In this document: positions 6,936-15,161 of the stretch, piece after piece
Position numbering within the stretch: the first letter of the stretch is position 1
How the letters are laid out: each line of letters starts with the position of its first letter
Program-made: the position numbers and the translations under genes
The notes under the pieces: model-generated
Databases searched by the model: none
Told to the model about the DNA's origin: nothing
The model's input: only the letters and a program-made list of their open reading frames with translations
NCBI GenBank assembly: GCA_034180465.1
Contig: JAXFOH010000149.1
Coordinates: forward strand, 1-24,902
DNA length: 24,902 nt
Direction: 5' to 3'
Origin: CAKUIA01 sp034180465
GTDB taxonomy: Bacteria > Verrucomicrobiota > Verrucomicrobiia > Opitutales > Intestinicryptomonadaceae

Positions 6936-8948
6936 TTAAGCTTCGCTTTCGCACAAAATTTTTGCCCTGCCCAAGGCCTGAATGGGGAAATAGTGCCTGT
7001 ACCAATTATAGTTAAGCATAAAGCCCCTCGACAAATCCTTGCCCTGCGGCAGGGTTTTACCCGCCCTTAGGTCTACCTTAGCTCCCAGCCCGTAGCCGGG
7101 GAAGCCCGTGCCAGTATAGTAGGGCTCGTTCCAAGTTCCGTCGTCGGTCTGCGTTCTGCCGAAAAATTCTACCGCCCTTTTAATGTTGGGCAAATAGGTT
7201 TTGTCGCCACAGGCAATCAGCGCCATTGTTGCCCACGCCGTTTGCGACGCTGTAGACGGAATGCCCGTTCCCGAATATTTCGGCTCCATATAAGAGGCCA
7301 CGCTTTCGCCCCAGCCGCCGTCTTTGTTCTGTTTTGAAACCAGCCACTGCAATGCCCTTTTCATAGGCGCAAAATCCGTAGTCTCGCCGCAGGCGGCCAT
7401 TGCCATAACGACCGACCACGTTCCGTAAATATAGTTTACGCCCCATCTGCCGAACCACGAACCATCGTCTTCCTGCTCGTTATACAAAAACTCCAACGCC
7501 CTTACAATTACGGGATTGTCTTTTTTGTATCCGCAATACATCAAAGCCTCCACAACATGGGCGGTAAGGTCTGCGCTTGGAGGATCTAGCACTTCGCCGA
7601 AATCGCAAAAGGGAATTTTTGTTACAATATTGCGCGTGTTGTCTTTATCGAATGCAGCCCAGCCGCCGTTTTTGCACTGCATACATAAAATCCAATCTAT
7701 GGCGCGCCTAACGGCGGCGTCTATGTCGGCAATAACGGGGTTGTCGGGGTTTGCCGTTCTCTTAAGTTTCTCGAGCGCAATTATTGCAACGGCAGCGTCG
7801 TCTACATCAGGGTAGTAGGCGTTTGCGCGCTGGAACGCCCAGCCGCTCGGCTTTACAACCTTGCCAACTTTTACTGCCCAGTCGCCGTAGCTTGAATTTT
7901 CCTTCGACAACACATACCTTAAAGCCTTTTGCAGTTCTTTAGAATTTTCCAAAGTTTCGCCCGCGTCTACAAGGGCGGTTATTGTAAGCAATGTGTCCCA
8001 CACGGGGCTTTCCGAAGCCTGAAGCATTATGGTGTTGTTCTTTTCAACCTTCCAGTGGGCATCGAATGCCTCTATTGCCCGCTTCATATTCTCCTGCTCT
8101 TGCGAATAGCCCTCTATATGCATTGCTATAATTGTGTATATCCACGGGGGCTGAATGCCGCCCCAAGCCCCATCTTCGTCCTGGTGCTCTAGCAGCCATT
8201 CCATTACCCTTTTAATTGCAACTTCCTTTAGCGGGTTTTTCTTTACTTTGCCGTAAAAATGCAAAGCCGAGTCTACCTTCATAAAAATCGAAGCCCACGA
8301 AAATGTTTTGGCGTCGTTTTTAAGCGACAAGTCGTAGGCGGCTCTGCCTTTGGGGTATAACTCGTCTAAACGCAAATTTTCGGGCAGTTTTTTTACGGGG
8401 CGGCGCGCCGTTACAATCGAAAGAGGCAGCATTGTGCACCTTGCCCATGCGGCAAAGTCGTAGATATTAAAGGGGCACCACGGCGGCATAAAAATTATTT
8501 CGGGCGGCAAATACGGTGCGTCTTCCCAACGCCATTCGCCGAAAAGAGCCAGCCAATATTTTGTAAACACCCTTATATTGTCCTGCCAGTTGTTGTCTAC
8601 AAGCCACTTTGCGGCCTTTTTCATATGCTTGCTGTTCGGGTCTTCGCCCGAAATTCTAAGCGCAAAATACGATTCAAGCGTTGTGTTAACATCGCCCTTT
8701 TCGGCGTCGAAATAAACGTCCCACGCGCCGTCTTCGCGCTGCTTGCTTTTTATATACTCAAGCACCATCGGCTTTTTGTAGTCGTCTCGGCCGATAAAAT
8801 CCATCGCTAAAATCCACTGGCTTTCCATGCAGCAGTTTGTTTCAAGCGGCGCGCACCACATGCCGTCGGGCGACTGCCTTGCCTTTATCCACTTAACCGC
8901 GTTTTTTAAAACCTGATCCGAATTTTCGCGTAAACAATCCGTATTCAT
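6936..8948 (-). CDS. shc: Squalene-hopene cyclase
   Basis: A 670-aa triterpene cyclase that folds squalene into hopene, the first committed hopanoid step, on the cytoplasmic membrane face. The catalytic DxDD motif is present as D381-V-D383-D384 followed by AA; the general acid is the middle Asp of the motif. At least seven QW-type repeats are visible, such as QSPDGMW, QREDGAW, HQDEDGAW, QCKNGGW, KQNKDGGW and QTDDGTW. The C-terminal end has the family hallmarks GTGFPGYGLGAKVDL and FMLNYNWYRHYFP. The length is close to the 630-720 aa typical of bacterial SHCs. It is first in an apparent operon with tetR. No squalene synthase or hpn tailoring gene lies in this window, so the rest of the pathway must be elsewhere. 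A diplopterol-forming activity or a different triterpene product cannot be excluded. Confidence 0.96.
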   Translation of the reverse strand: MNTDCLRENSDQVLKNAVKWIKARQSPDGMWCAPLETNCCMESQWILAMDFIGRDDYKKPMVLEYIKSKQREDGAWDVYFDAEKGDVNTTLESYFALRISGEDPNSKHMKKAAKWLVDNNWQDNIRVFTKYWLALFGEWRWEDAPYLPPEIIFMPPWCPFNIYDFAAWARCTMLPLSIVTARRPVKKLPENLRLDELYPKGRAAYDLSLKNDAKTFSWASIFMKVDSALHFYGKVKKNPLKEVAIKRVMEWLLEHQDEDGAWGGIQPPWIYTIIAMHIEGYSQEQENMKRAIEAFDAHWKVEKNNTIMLQASESPVWDTLLTITALVDAGETLENSKELQKALRYVLSKENSSYGDWAVKVGKVVKPSGWAFQRANAYYPDVDDAAVAIIALEKLKRTANPDNPVIADIDAAVRRAIDWILCMQCKNGGWAAFDKDNTRNIVTKIPFCDFGEVLDPPSADLTAHVVEALMYCGYKKDNPVIVRALEFLYNEQEDDGSWFGRWGVNYIYGTWSVVMAMAACGETTDFAPMKRALQWLVSKQNKDGGWGESVASYMEPKYSGTGIPSTASQTAWATMALIACGDKTYLPNIKRAVEFFGRTQTDDGTWNEPYYTGTGFPGYGLGAKVDLRAGKTLPQGKDLSRGFMLNYNWYRHYFPIQALGRAKILCESEA

Positions 8949-9012
8949 AAATAGTCCGAAAAAATAAAATGCAAATAATTATGCCCGAAATCGAAAAAGG
9001 GAAAGTTAAATT

Positions 9013-9039
9013 TGTCAAGCATAAACCGAACGTTCGTTC
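9013..9039 (-). promoter_or_regulatory. Candidate TetR operator and -35 element upstream of shc
   Basis: The 10-bp perfect palindrome CGAACGTTCG (9027-9036), extended by one matching pair beyond a mismatch, resembles operators bound by TetR-family repressors. Eight bases further toward shc, the minus strand carries an exact TTGACA (9018-9013). I do not see a good -10 hexamer at 17 bases from it. The presence of a TetR gene in the operon that follows makes this the obvious binding site, but binding is inferred. Confidence 0.5.
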
Positions 9040-9111
9040 AGTAAATCTCCAGCAAACCGCCATTTTAAGCCATGCTATTTTTTTAAGAAACCTAAAAATT
9101 AAAAATCGGAC

Positions 9112-10038
9112 TTAATTTTTAAACGAATCTACGTCTAAAACAGCCTCTATTTTATTTTCTATTTCGTCGGGCAAAGCCGAAAAGAAATCTGTTTTGGAAA
9201 TTTCCTCTATATAGTCTATGCTCTTTGCATAGGTCCAAAAATTTTCGTTTTCGGGATTTTGCGGAACAACAAAGCCAATGCATTTATAGCCGCCATTTTT
9301 ATCCTTTGCCAAAATCGCCATATAGCAGGCGTTAGGTATTGCAACTTTGTTTCTTATATACTGCGGCTTTTCGGGCAAAAGCGCGCCCGCAACAATTATA
9401 AGTTTTTCGAAATTATAGGTGGCGTCCTTTGCCAAAAAAATTTCTATATCGCGCCAAACCTTGCGGTTTAACTGCGGTTTTTGCGGAACAATGTTTGTAA
9501 GCAAAAAGGTCTCCATTTGCGCTTTGTTGCCAAAGCATACCCCAACGGCGTAGTTGGGCGACAAGTGCCCCCTGTCGTAGCCGCTCGACGAATAATCGGA
9601 ATGCTTCGGGCAGTTTAAAACCCTACGGTCTTGCTCGAACTTTTGGGGGCGTTCGGCGGTTTTATACTTAAACGGCCTTTGCACCGAATATATAGACCAC
9701 ATTGGAATGGCAAACTTTTCGCTAAATCCCGCAATATAGCCCGTATTTTTTAAAACCTTAACGTTTTCTTTAGACTTAGGCAGATAGTTTGCAATTTCAA
9801 ATTCGGAAAAGTTTTGACTGATAGACCCCCCATCGCTTTGGGCGTATTTTTTGCCGAACGCATCTACAAGCGCAATTTTTATGCTTTGCACTTTTTCGCA
9901 TGCATAATTGCAAAATTCGTCGTATTGTTTTGGGAAAAGCTGTCCTGCCAGCCCGACTGCAACGCCCAAAAGCAACACAAACACCGCAAGCTTTGCCCTA
10001 AGCGGAAAGCCCCTTTTTTGCCGTCTTTTACGCTTCAA
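9112..10038 (-). CDS. Membrane-anchored DNA/RNA non-specific endonuclease (NUC1 family)
   Basis: A 308-aa protein starting at TTG (10038-10036). The start is supported by a strong GGAGG seven bases upstream and by the N-terminus it yields: a basic stretch (MKRKRRQKRG) and one transmembrane helix (about 15-33), giving an N-in membrane-anchored protein with the nuclease outside the cytoplasm. The beta-beta-alpha-metal nuclease core is clear: DRGHLSPN with H158 as general base, then N182 (TNIVPQ) and the Mg-binding N191 in QLNRKVWRDIE, matching the Serratia nuclease/NucA/EndoG layout. It probably degrades extracytoplasmic nucleic acids for nutrition or defence. Its gene lies 2 bases after the antiporter stop, so the two are co-transcribed. 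No immunity gene is apparent. Family call firm; location inferred from the hydrophobic segment. Confidence 0.92.
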   Translation of the reverse strand: MKRKRRQKRGFPLRAKLAVFVLLLGVAVGLAGQLFPKQYDEFCNYACEKVQSIKIALVDAFGKKYAQSDGGSISQNFSEFEIANYLPKSKENVKVLKNTGYIAGFSEKFAIPMWSIYSVQRPFKYKTAERPQKFEQDRRVLNCPKHSDYSSSGYDRGHLSPNYAVGVCFGNKAQMETFLLTNIVPQKPQLNRKVWRDIEIFLAKDATYNFEKLIIVAGALLPEKPQYIRNKVAIPNACYMAILAKDKNGGYKCIGFVVPQNPENENFWTYAKSIDYIEEISKTDFFSALPDEIENKIEAVLDVDSFKN

Positions 10039-10040
10039 AA

Positions 10041-11582
10041 TTAGCCCTCCGTTTTATAGTGCCTTATTCCCGATTTCTCGAAAAACTCTTCGAGATTTTC
10101 TATTTGGTCACTTATAAACAAAAGCTTGTCACCCAGCTTAAGCGTTGTGCCGCCCGTAGGCACAAAATATTTGTCGCCGCGTTTTACCATAATAACAAGC
10201 GTATTTTTTGGCAGCTGCATTTTCGCCAAAGTGTCGCCGTTTTGCAGCAGCTCGTTTGTAATGTCTAAACTGCACAGTGCCGACTGTATTTCGTCGGGCA
10301 GCTCTATGTCGAAGTCGCCGCTTTCGTCTGCACTTTGGCTTTTAACACCAAGCAGTTTTGCCATTGGAACAACTGTCATTCCCTGAATTATAAGCGAAAG
10401 AATTGTTATAAAAAACACCGTGTTAAATATCGTTTCTGCCCCGGGAACGCTAGAAGCGAAAGGATATGTTGCAAAAATTATGGGAACCGCCCCCCTTAGC
10501 CCCACCCACGAGGTATAAAATCTAGCCCGCATAGAAAAGCTCCTAAAGGGAGCCATACATAGCAGCACGCTTAACGGCCTTCCAAGCAGCATCATAAAGG
10601 CACCCACAAAAACGCCAAATAGCGCAATTTTTCCCAATCCCGAAGGGTTTACCAACAATCCCAACGCCAAGAACATTACAATTTGCCAAAGCCAGGTAAA
10701 TGTCTGGAAAAATTTTAGCACGCCTTTTTTGTGCGCAAATTTCGAATTGCCCACAATTAGCCCCGACAAATACACCGCCAAGTAGCCGTTGCCCTTGCAT
10801 AAATCGGTTGCAGAGTATATAAAGAACACGCATCCCACCATAAGCACGGCGTATAGCGACTGCGAATCCAGCCTGATTTTATGAAAAACCCAAATAACCG
10901 CAAAAGCAAAGCCTATGCCCGCCAAAACGCCGACAATAACCTGCACTAAAAACACCCACAGCGTTTGCCCAATGCCTATGTCTCCCGAAGTTATATAGGT
11001 TATGCACACTATTGTAAGCATGAACGCCATAGGGTCGTTGCTGCCGCTTTCAAGCTCTAAAAGCGGGCGCAGATTTTCCTTAAGCGAAAGCCCCTTGCTC
11101 CTTAAAACCGAAAACACCGAAGCCGAATCGGTAGACGACATAACGCTTGCCAGCAAAAGCGACTGCGCATAGCTTAGCGAAATATCGTCGAACATTTTTG
11201 CAATGTAATAGATAAAGGCCGAAGTAAGCAGCGCGGTAAAAATCACGCCCAAAAATGCCAGCGACACCCCCGCTTTTGCAACGGGTTTTATTTCGGATAT
11301 GCGAGTGTCCATACCGCCCGTAAACAGAATTACGCTAAGGGCCATCATACCTATAAACTGCGCCTGCTTGTGCGAACTAAATTCTATGCCGTAGCCGTCG
11401 CAGCCCATAAACATACCCACAACCAAGAATAGCAAAAAACTTGGAACCCCGAATTTATAGCCCGCCTTGCTTGCAATTATGCCCAAAAACAGCATAACCG
11501 AACCAAGCAGCATCATATTTTCAAGGGTTAGATTCTCCTTAAGTGAAATAAAATTGCTTATATGCTCTAAAATGTAGCCCAT
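10041..11582 (-). CDS. CPA1-family cation/proton antiporter with C-terminal RCK-C domain (NhaP2/CvrA-like)
   Basis: A 513-aa inner-membrane antiporter exchanging K+ or Na+ for H+. Roughly twelve hydrophobic segments fill residues about 22-400. Family landmarks are ILFTGGMDTR (about 86-93), SSTDSASVF (149-157) and the ion-binding ESGSNDPMAF with N182 and D183. After the membrane domain, residues about 425-510 form a TrkA-C/RCK-C regulatory domain (MVKRGDKYFVPTGGT, then LGDKLLFISD), the arrangement of the NhaP2/CvrA potassium/proton antiporters. Known NhaP2 proteins are somewhat longer, so the ion specificity is only a suggestion. The ATG at 11582 gives a short N-terminal extension before the first helix; the Met-Met at residues 23-24 is a less likely start. 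It is first in a two-gene operon with the nuclease. Confidence 0.92.
   Translation of the reverse strand: MGYILEHISNFISLKENLTLENMMLLGSVMLFLGIIASKAGYKFGVPSFLLFLVVGMFMGCDGYGIEFSSHKQAQFIGMMALSVILFTGGMDTRISEIKPVAKAGVSLAFLGVIFTALLTSAFIYYIAKMFDDISLSYAQSLLLASVMSSTDSASVFSVLRSKGLSLKENLRPLLELESGSNDPMAFMLTIVCITYITSGDIGIGQTLWVFLVQVIVGVLAGIGFAFAVIWVFHKIRLDSQSLYAVLMVGCVFFIYSATDLCKGNGYLAVYLSGLIVGNSKFAHKKGVLKFFQTFTWLWQIVMFLALGLLVNPSGLGKIALFGVFVGAFMMLLGRPLSVLLCMAPFRSFSMRARFYTSWVGLRGAVPIIFATYPFASSVPGAETIFNTVFFITILSLIIQGMTVVPMAKLLGVKSQSADESGDFDIELPDEIQSALCSLDITNELLQNGDTLAKMQLPKNTLVIMVKRGDKYFVPTGGTTLKLGDKLLFISDQIENLEEFFEKSGIRHYKTEG
10046..10050 (-). promoter_or_regulatory. Strong ribosome-binding site that fixes a TTG start
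   Basis: GGAGG on the minus strand lies 7 bases before the TTG codon at 10038-10036, inside the last codons of the antiporter gene. Most genes here lack such a clear Shine-Dalgarno sequence, so its presence decides the nuclease start despite the rare start codon. Confidence 0.7.
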
Positions 11583-11672
11583 TTACAGTTTTTTTGCTTG
11601 AGAGTTTTTTATATTGAAGCTAGTGATGTACACAGCTTTTACACATTCGTATTATCAACAATAACAGAATTT

Positions 11673-12527
11673 ATGTTAAAGAAAAAAATGAAAATTATGC
11701 TAAAAATTATGCTATTGGCGGCTGTTGTGCTATCGGGCACGGCGTTCGCGCAAAACGAAAACGTTTTTGTGTTCAACACAAAAAGCCCGTCTATGCAAAA
11801 GGAGATTCCCGCCACCATAGTTTTACCCGATTCATACAAAACGCAAAAAGAGGCATTCCCTGTTATATATCTATTGCACGGCCACGGAGGCAACCACGCG
11901 GGCTGGGCTAAGCACACTCAGCCGCAGCTGCAAAAGCTTGCAACCCAGCACAACATTATTTTTGTATGCCCCGACGGCGCCAACAGCTGGTATTGGGACA
12001 GCCCCATAGACCCAAAGCTAAAGTACGAAACCTACATAACAAAAGAACTTATCCCCCAAATAGACGCAAAATTCAACACCGTTAAAAACCGCAAGGGGCG
12101 CGCCATTATAGGCTTTAGCATGGGCGGGCACGGCGCGCTATATTTGGCCATAAACCACCAAGACCTTTTCGGAGCTTGCGGCTCGCTTAGCGGCGGAGTG
12201 GACATAAGGCCATTTCCCAACAATTGGCATATGGCAAATTCGCTTGGCGAATACTCAAAGAACAAAGCGGTTTGGGACTCGCACACGGTTATGGAACAAC
12301 TCTACAAAATAAAGCCCAACTCGCTTGCAATTACAATCGACTGCGGCGTAAAAGACTTTTTTTATAAAGTTAACGAAGAGCTTCACCAAAAACTGCTATA
12401 CCTAAACATTCCGCACGACTACACCACCCGCCCGGGAGCGCACACCCACGAATATTGGGGCAACGCCATACGCTTTCAGACAGTGTTTTTCGACGAATAC
12501 TTTAAAAAACAAAACGTAAAAAAATAG
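11673..12527 (+). CDS. Secreted esterase of the putative esterase (PF00756/EstA) family, tandem copy 1
   Basis: A 284-aa alpha/beta hydrolase from the ATG at 11673. The frame is open further upstream, but this start gives a normal signal peptide (MLKKKMKIMLKIMLLAAVV, then LSGTAFA; a second ATG at 11688 is possible). Catalytic Ser149 lies in GFSMGGHG, an acid is at D228 (or D223) in TIDCGVKDF, and His257 in GAHTHEYW. VIYLLHGHGG provides the oxyanion-hole region. The family includes tributyrin/acetyl esterases, feruloyl esterases and S-formylglutathione hydrolase; the signal peptide rules out the last role. It probably removes acyl groups from a polysaccharide or other extracellular substrate. 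The adjacent downstream gene is a close copy 5 bases away, so the pair forms an operon. Confidence 0.9.
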   Translation: MLKKKMKIMLKIMLLAAVVLSGTAFAQNENVFVFNTKSPSMQKEIPATIVLPDSYKTQKEAFPVIYLLHGHGGNHAGWAKHTQPQLQKLATQHNIIFVCPDGANSWYWDSPIDPKLKYETYITKELIPQIDAKFNTVKNRKGRAIIGFSMGGHGALYLAINHQDLFGACGSLSGGVDIRPFPNNWHMANSLGEYSKNKAVWDSHTVMEQLYKIKPNSLAITIDCGVKDFFYKVNEELHQKLLYLNIPHDYTTRPGAHTHEYWGNAIRFQTVFFDEYFKKQNVKK

Positions 12528-12532
12528 AGGAA

Positions 12533-13372
12533 ATGAATTTAAAAAAGTGCCTTTCTCTTATTGCGTTTGGCGTTTTTGTAGCAACATCGTTTGCCGCAAA
12601 TAAAAACGTTTTAACGCTTAACACAAAAAGCGAATGTATGAAAAAAGACATTCCCGCCATTGTTGTTTTGCCCGACTCGTACCAAACGCAAAAAGAGCCC
12701 TTCCCCGTAATTTACCTATTGCACGGGCAAGACGGCAACTATGCGGGCTGGGCAAACGGCACGCAGCCGCAGCTGCAAAAAATTGCAAGCCAACACAACA
12801 TAATTTTTGTTTGCCCCGACGGCGCCAACAGCTGGTATTTAGACAGCCCCATAGACCCTGCAATTAAATACGAAACCTACATAACAAAAGAGCTTATACC
12901 CTTAATAGACGCAAAATTTAACACTGTTAAAGACCGCAAAGGCAGAGCAATTATTGGGCTAAGTATGGGCGGGCACGGCGCAATGTATTTGGCTATAAAC
13001 CACCAAGACCTTTTCGGGGCATGCGGCTCGCTTAGCGGAGCTGTAGATATGCGCACGCGCACCGACAACGGGTACATAATAAGGGCATTGGGCGAATATT
13101 CTAAAAACAAAGAGCTTTGGCACGAACACTCGGTTATAACTTCGCTGCATAAAATCAAGCCCAACTCGCTTGCAATTACAATCGACTGCGGAACAAGCGA
13201 CTTTTTGTATAACGACAACGAAGCCCTTCACAAAAAGCTGCTATATCTAAATATCCCGCACGACTACACAACCCGCCCCGGCGCACACACCCACCAATAT
13301 TGGGGCAACGCAATACGTTTTCAGACGGTGTTTTTCGACGAATATTTTAAGAGACAAAAGATAAAGAAATAG
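12533..13372 (+). CDS. Secreted esterase of the same family, tandem copy 2
   Basis: A 279-aa protein with a signal peptide (MNLKKCLSLIAFGVFVATSFA) and the same catalytic set as copy 1: Ser in GLSMGGHG, Asp in TIDCGTSDF and His in GAHTHQYW. Long runs are identical to copy 1, including QHNIIFVCPDGANSWY, INHQDLFGACGSLSG and LLYLNIPHDYTTRPGAHTH. The two differ mainly in the signal peptide and in the segment after GSLSG (DIRPFPNNWHMANS in copy 1, DMRTRTDNGYIIRA here). That segment would lie near the substrate entrance, so the copies may have diverged in substrate range. A GAGG sits only 2 bases before the ATG, overlapping the end of copy 1. Transcription ends at the terminator 13391-13418. Confidence 0.9.
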   Translation: MNLKKCLSLIAFGVFVATSFAANKNVLTLNTKSECMKKDIPAIVVLPDSYQTQKEPFPVIYLLHGQDGNYAGWANGTQPQLQKIASQHNIIFVCPDGANSWYLDSPIDPAIKYETYITKELIPLIDAKFNTVKDRKGRAIIGLSMGGHGAMYLAINHQDLFGACGSLSGAVDMRTRTDNGYIIRALGEYSKNKELWHEHSVITSLHKIKPNSLAITIDCGTSDFLYNDNEALHKKLLYLNIPHDYTTRPGAHTHQYWGNAIRFQTVFFDEYFKRQKIKK

Positions 13373-13390
13373 CACTTCCCTTAAAAAAGC

Positions 13391-13418
13391 AAAAACGCCC
13401 TTTTTTGGGCGTTTTTTT
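13391..13418. terminator. Bidirectional terminator between the esterases and the adenylating enzyme
   Basis: AAAAACGCCC (13391-13400) pairs with GGGCGTTTTT (13407-13416) across a 6-base T loop, with a further T-run on the plus side and an A-run on the minus side. It serves the plus-strand esterase operon and the minus-strand gene ending at 13446. Confidence 0.9.
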
Positions 13419-13445
13419 GTTGGTGTTTTTGTTTTGCAAATGTTT

Positions 13446-15083
13446 TTATCCTTTTGCAAGTTCGGCCACGCGTTTTAAGTCTAGCTTGCCGGTAGAAAGC
13501 ACGGGGATTTTATCTACCCTTATTATGTGGCGCGGAATTGCCAAATTGCTTATTTTTGCGTTTCTGCAAACCTCTTTTAGCTTTGGAATTGCTATGTCGA
13601 ATGTGGAAAGCAAAACAATTGCTTCGCCCTTTTCGCTATCTAGGCGCGAACTTACCGCAATAAGGGGAACCTCGCTGTCTGCAACGTTAAAGCCCTTTGC
13701 CAACGCGCTTTCCACTGCCAAGTGCGAAACCATTTCGCCCGCAATTTTAGAAAATCTTTTTATGCGGCCGTCTATAAACAAAAAGCCGTCCTTGTCTATA
13801 CGAGCTAAGTCGCCCGTAATAAGCCAGTCGTTGTCCAATACCTTTGCCGTAGATGTTTCGTCTTTGTAGTAGCCAAAAAAAACATTGGGACCTTGCATAC
13901 ACAAAACGCCCCGTTCGCAGAAAGGCAAAGTCTGCATAGTTTCGGGGTTTACAACGCAAGCTCTCATTCCGGGGAAAAGCTTGCCAACCGAGCCTTTTCT
14001 TCTGCCCGTGGAAAAATAGCCGAAATTTCTTTCGGGCAAATTAACTGAAACTACTGGCGAGGTTTCGGTTAACCCGTATCCTTCCGAATACGATTTGCCG
14101 AAAGTTTCGTTCCAAAAATCTTCGAAGCCTTCGGGCGTTTTTTCGGCACCCGAAATAGCCTTTCTTATGCACGAAAAATCCTCTTTTGTTGCCCGCTTAA
14201 AATAGGCTCTAAAAAAGGTAGGCGTTCCCAACATTACTGTTGGGCGTTTTTCCCTTACCGCCTTAATATTTCCCTTAATGTCTATGGGGCTATATAGAGT
14301 AAGCGTTTTTTGCCCAAAAAGCGCAATATACCAAACCTCAAACAAAAGCCCGAACGAGTGGAACACGGGCAAATTTGCAAGCAAGGTGTCGCCCTCTTCA
14401 AAAACCGCACTCTTTTTTACCTGCAAGGAGTTTGCAATTATATTCTTTTCGCTTAAAATTGCCGCCTTTGGCTTGGATTCGCTGCCGCTGGTAAAAATTA
14501 AAGTTGCCTCTTTTTTATTGTCCGAATTTTCGCCAATGTCGAATTTTTTTAGGAGATATTCGGCATCGCTTGCATGGGAGTCTATCTCGGATAAAAGCGA
14601 AGCGTCTAGCGAATCTATCATTTCAGAAATTTCGCAGTAGTTTTCGCTCCACGGGAAGGCGGGCGTGCTTATCTGCAGCTTTTCGCGCAACATTTTTGCC
14701 GAAATCATCGTATCGATACCGGCAAGGTTAACGCAATCGTTCAGAGCGTCTACCCCCATTGTAAAGTTTATGTTAACGGGAACTTTGCCCGCCAAAATAC
14801 ACGCGCAATTTGCAACCACTGCATACATAGAAGGCATTAACACGAGGCCTATGCGCTTTTTTTCGCTAAGCGTTTTAATTTTTTTAGACAATGCCAGGGC
14901 TAACTGCAAAAGCTGCCTGCCGCAATAGTCTTTGTCGCCCCAAGTGTAGTCGCACAAAATGCTTTTGTCGGCATTTAAAGAAAGCCCTTTAACAATAAGC
15001 GACGCCAAAGATTTGCCGAGCACAGGCTCCTTCGAAAATTCTTCGTAGCCCATATCGAATACATTTACACCCGAAAATTGCAT
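13446..15083 (-). CDS. AMP-binding acyl-CoA/acyl-ACP synthetase (Aas C-terminal-like)
   Basis: A 545-aa ANL-superfamily adenylating enzyme from the ATG at 15083 (a TTG two codons upstream is possible). It should activate a carboxylic acid as acyl-AMP and transfer it to a thiol carrier. ANL motifs are in order: phosphate loop TSGSESKPK (198-206), GYGLTETSP (335-343), TGDLARID (423-430), the hinge segment FIDGRIKRFSKIAGEMVS ending near 453, and the C-terminal catalytic Lys533 in STGKLD. KIAGEMVS and TSGSE rather than TSGST match the acyl-ACP synthetase half of E. coli Aas, which recycles lysophospholipid. No PlsC-type acyltransferase domain or transporter is fused here, so this is the stand-alone ligase. 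It is transcribed alone and diverges from rph. The substrate, probably a long-chain fatty acid, is inferred. Confidence 0.88.
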   Translation of the reverse strand: MQFSGVNVFDMGYEEFSKEPVLGKSLASLIVKGLSLNADKSILCDYTWGDKDYCGRQLLQLALALSKKIKTLSEKKRIGLVLMPSMYAVVANCACILAGKVPVNINFTMGVDALNDCVNLAGIDTMISAKMLREKLQISTPAFPWSENYCEISEMIDSLDASLLSEIDSHASDAEYLLKKFDIGENSDNKKEATLIFTSGSESKPKAAILSEKNIIANSLQVKKSAVFEEGDTLLANLPVFHSFGLLFEVWYIALFGQKTLTLYSPIDIKGNIKAVREKRPTVMLGTPTFFRAYFKRATKEDFSCIRKAISGAEKTPEGFEDFWNETFGKSYSEGYGLTETSPVVSVNLPERNFGYFSTGRRKGSVGKLFPGMRACVVNPETMQTLPFCERGVLCMQGPNVFFGYYKDETSTAKVLDNDWLITGDLARIDKDGFLFIDGRIKRFSKIAGEMVSHLAVESALAKGFNVADSEVPLIAVSSRLDSEKGEAIVLLSTFDIAIPKLKEVCRNAKISNLAIPRHIIRVDKIPVLSTGKLDLKRVAELAKG

Positions 15084-15108
15084 GGCCAAAGAAATTGCAT
15101 ATAGGCAA

Positions 15109-15120
15109 TTGACTTGTCAA
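15109..15120. promoter_or_regulatory. Inverted repeat with TTGAC on both strands between divergent genes
   Basis: TTGAC-TT-GTCAA is a 12-base inverted repeat that supplies a -35-like TTGAC(A/T) on each strand, midway between the adenylating enzyme gene and rph. I do not see a convincing -10 at standard distance for either direction. It could be overlapping divergent promoters or a small operator. Confidence 0.3.
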
Positions 15121-15161
15121 ACGTTTTGATGGAAAATAAACCCCATATATTTTATAAGACT

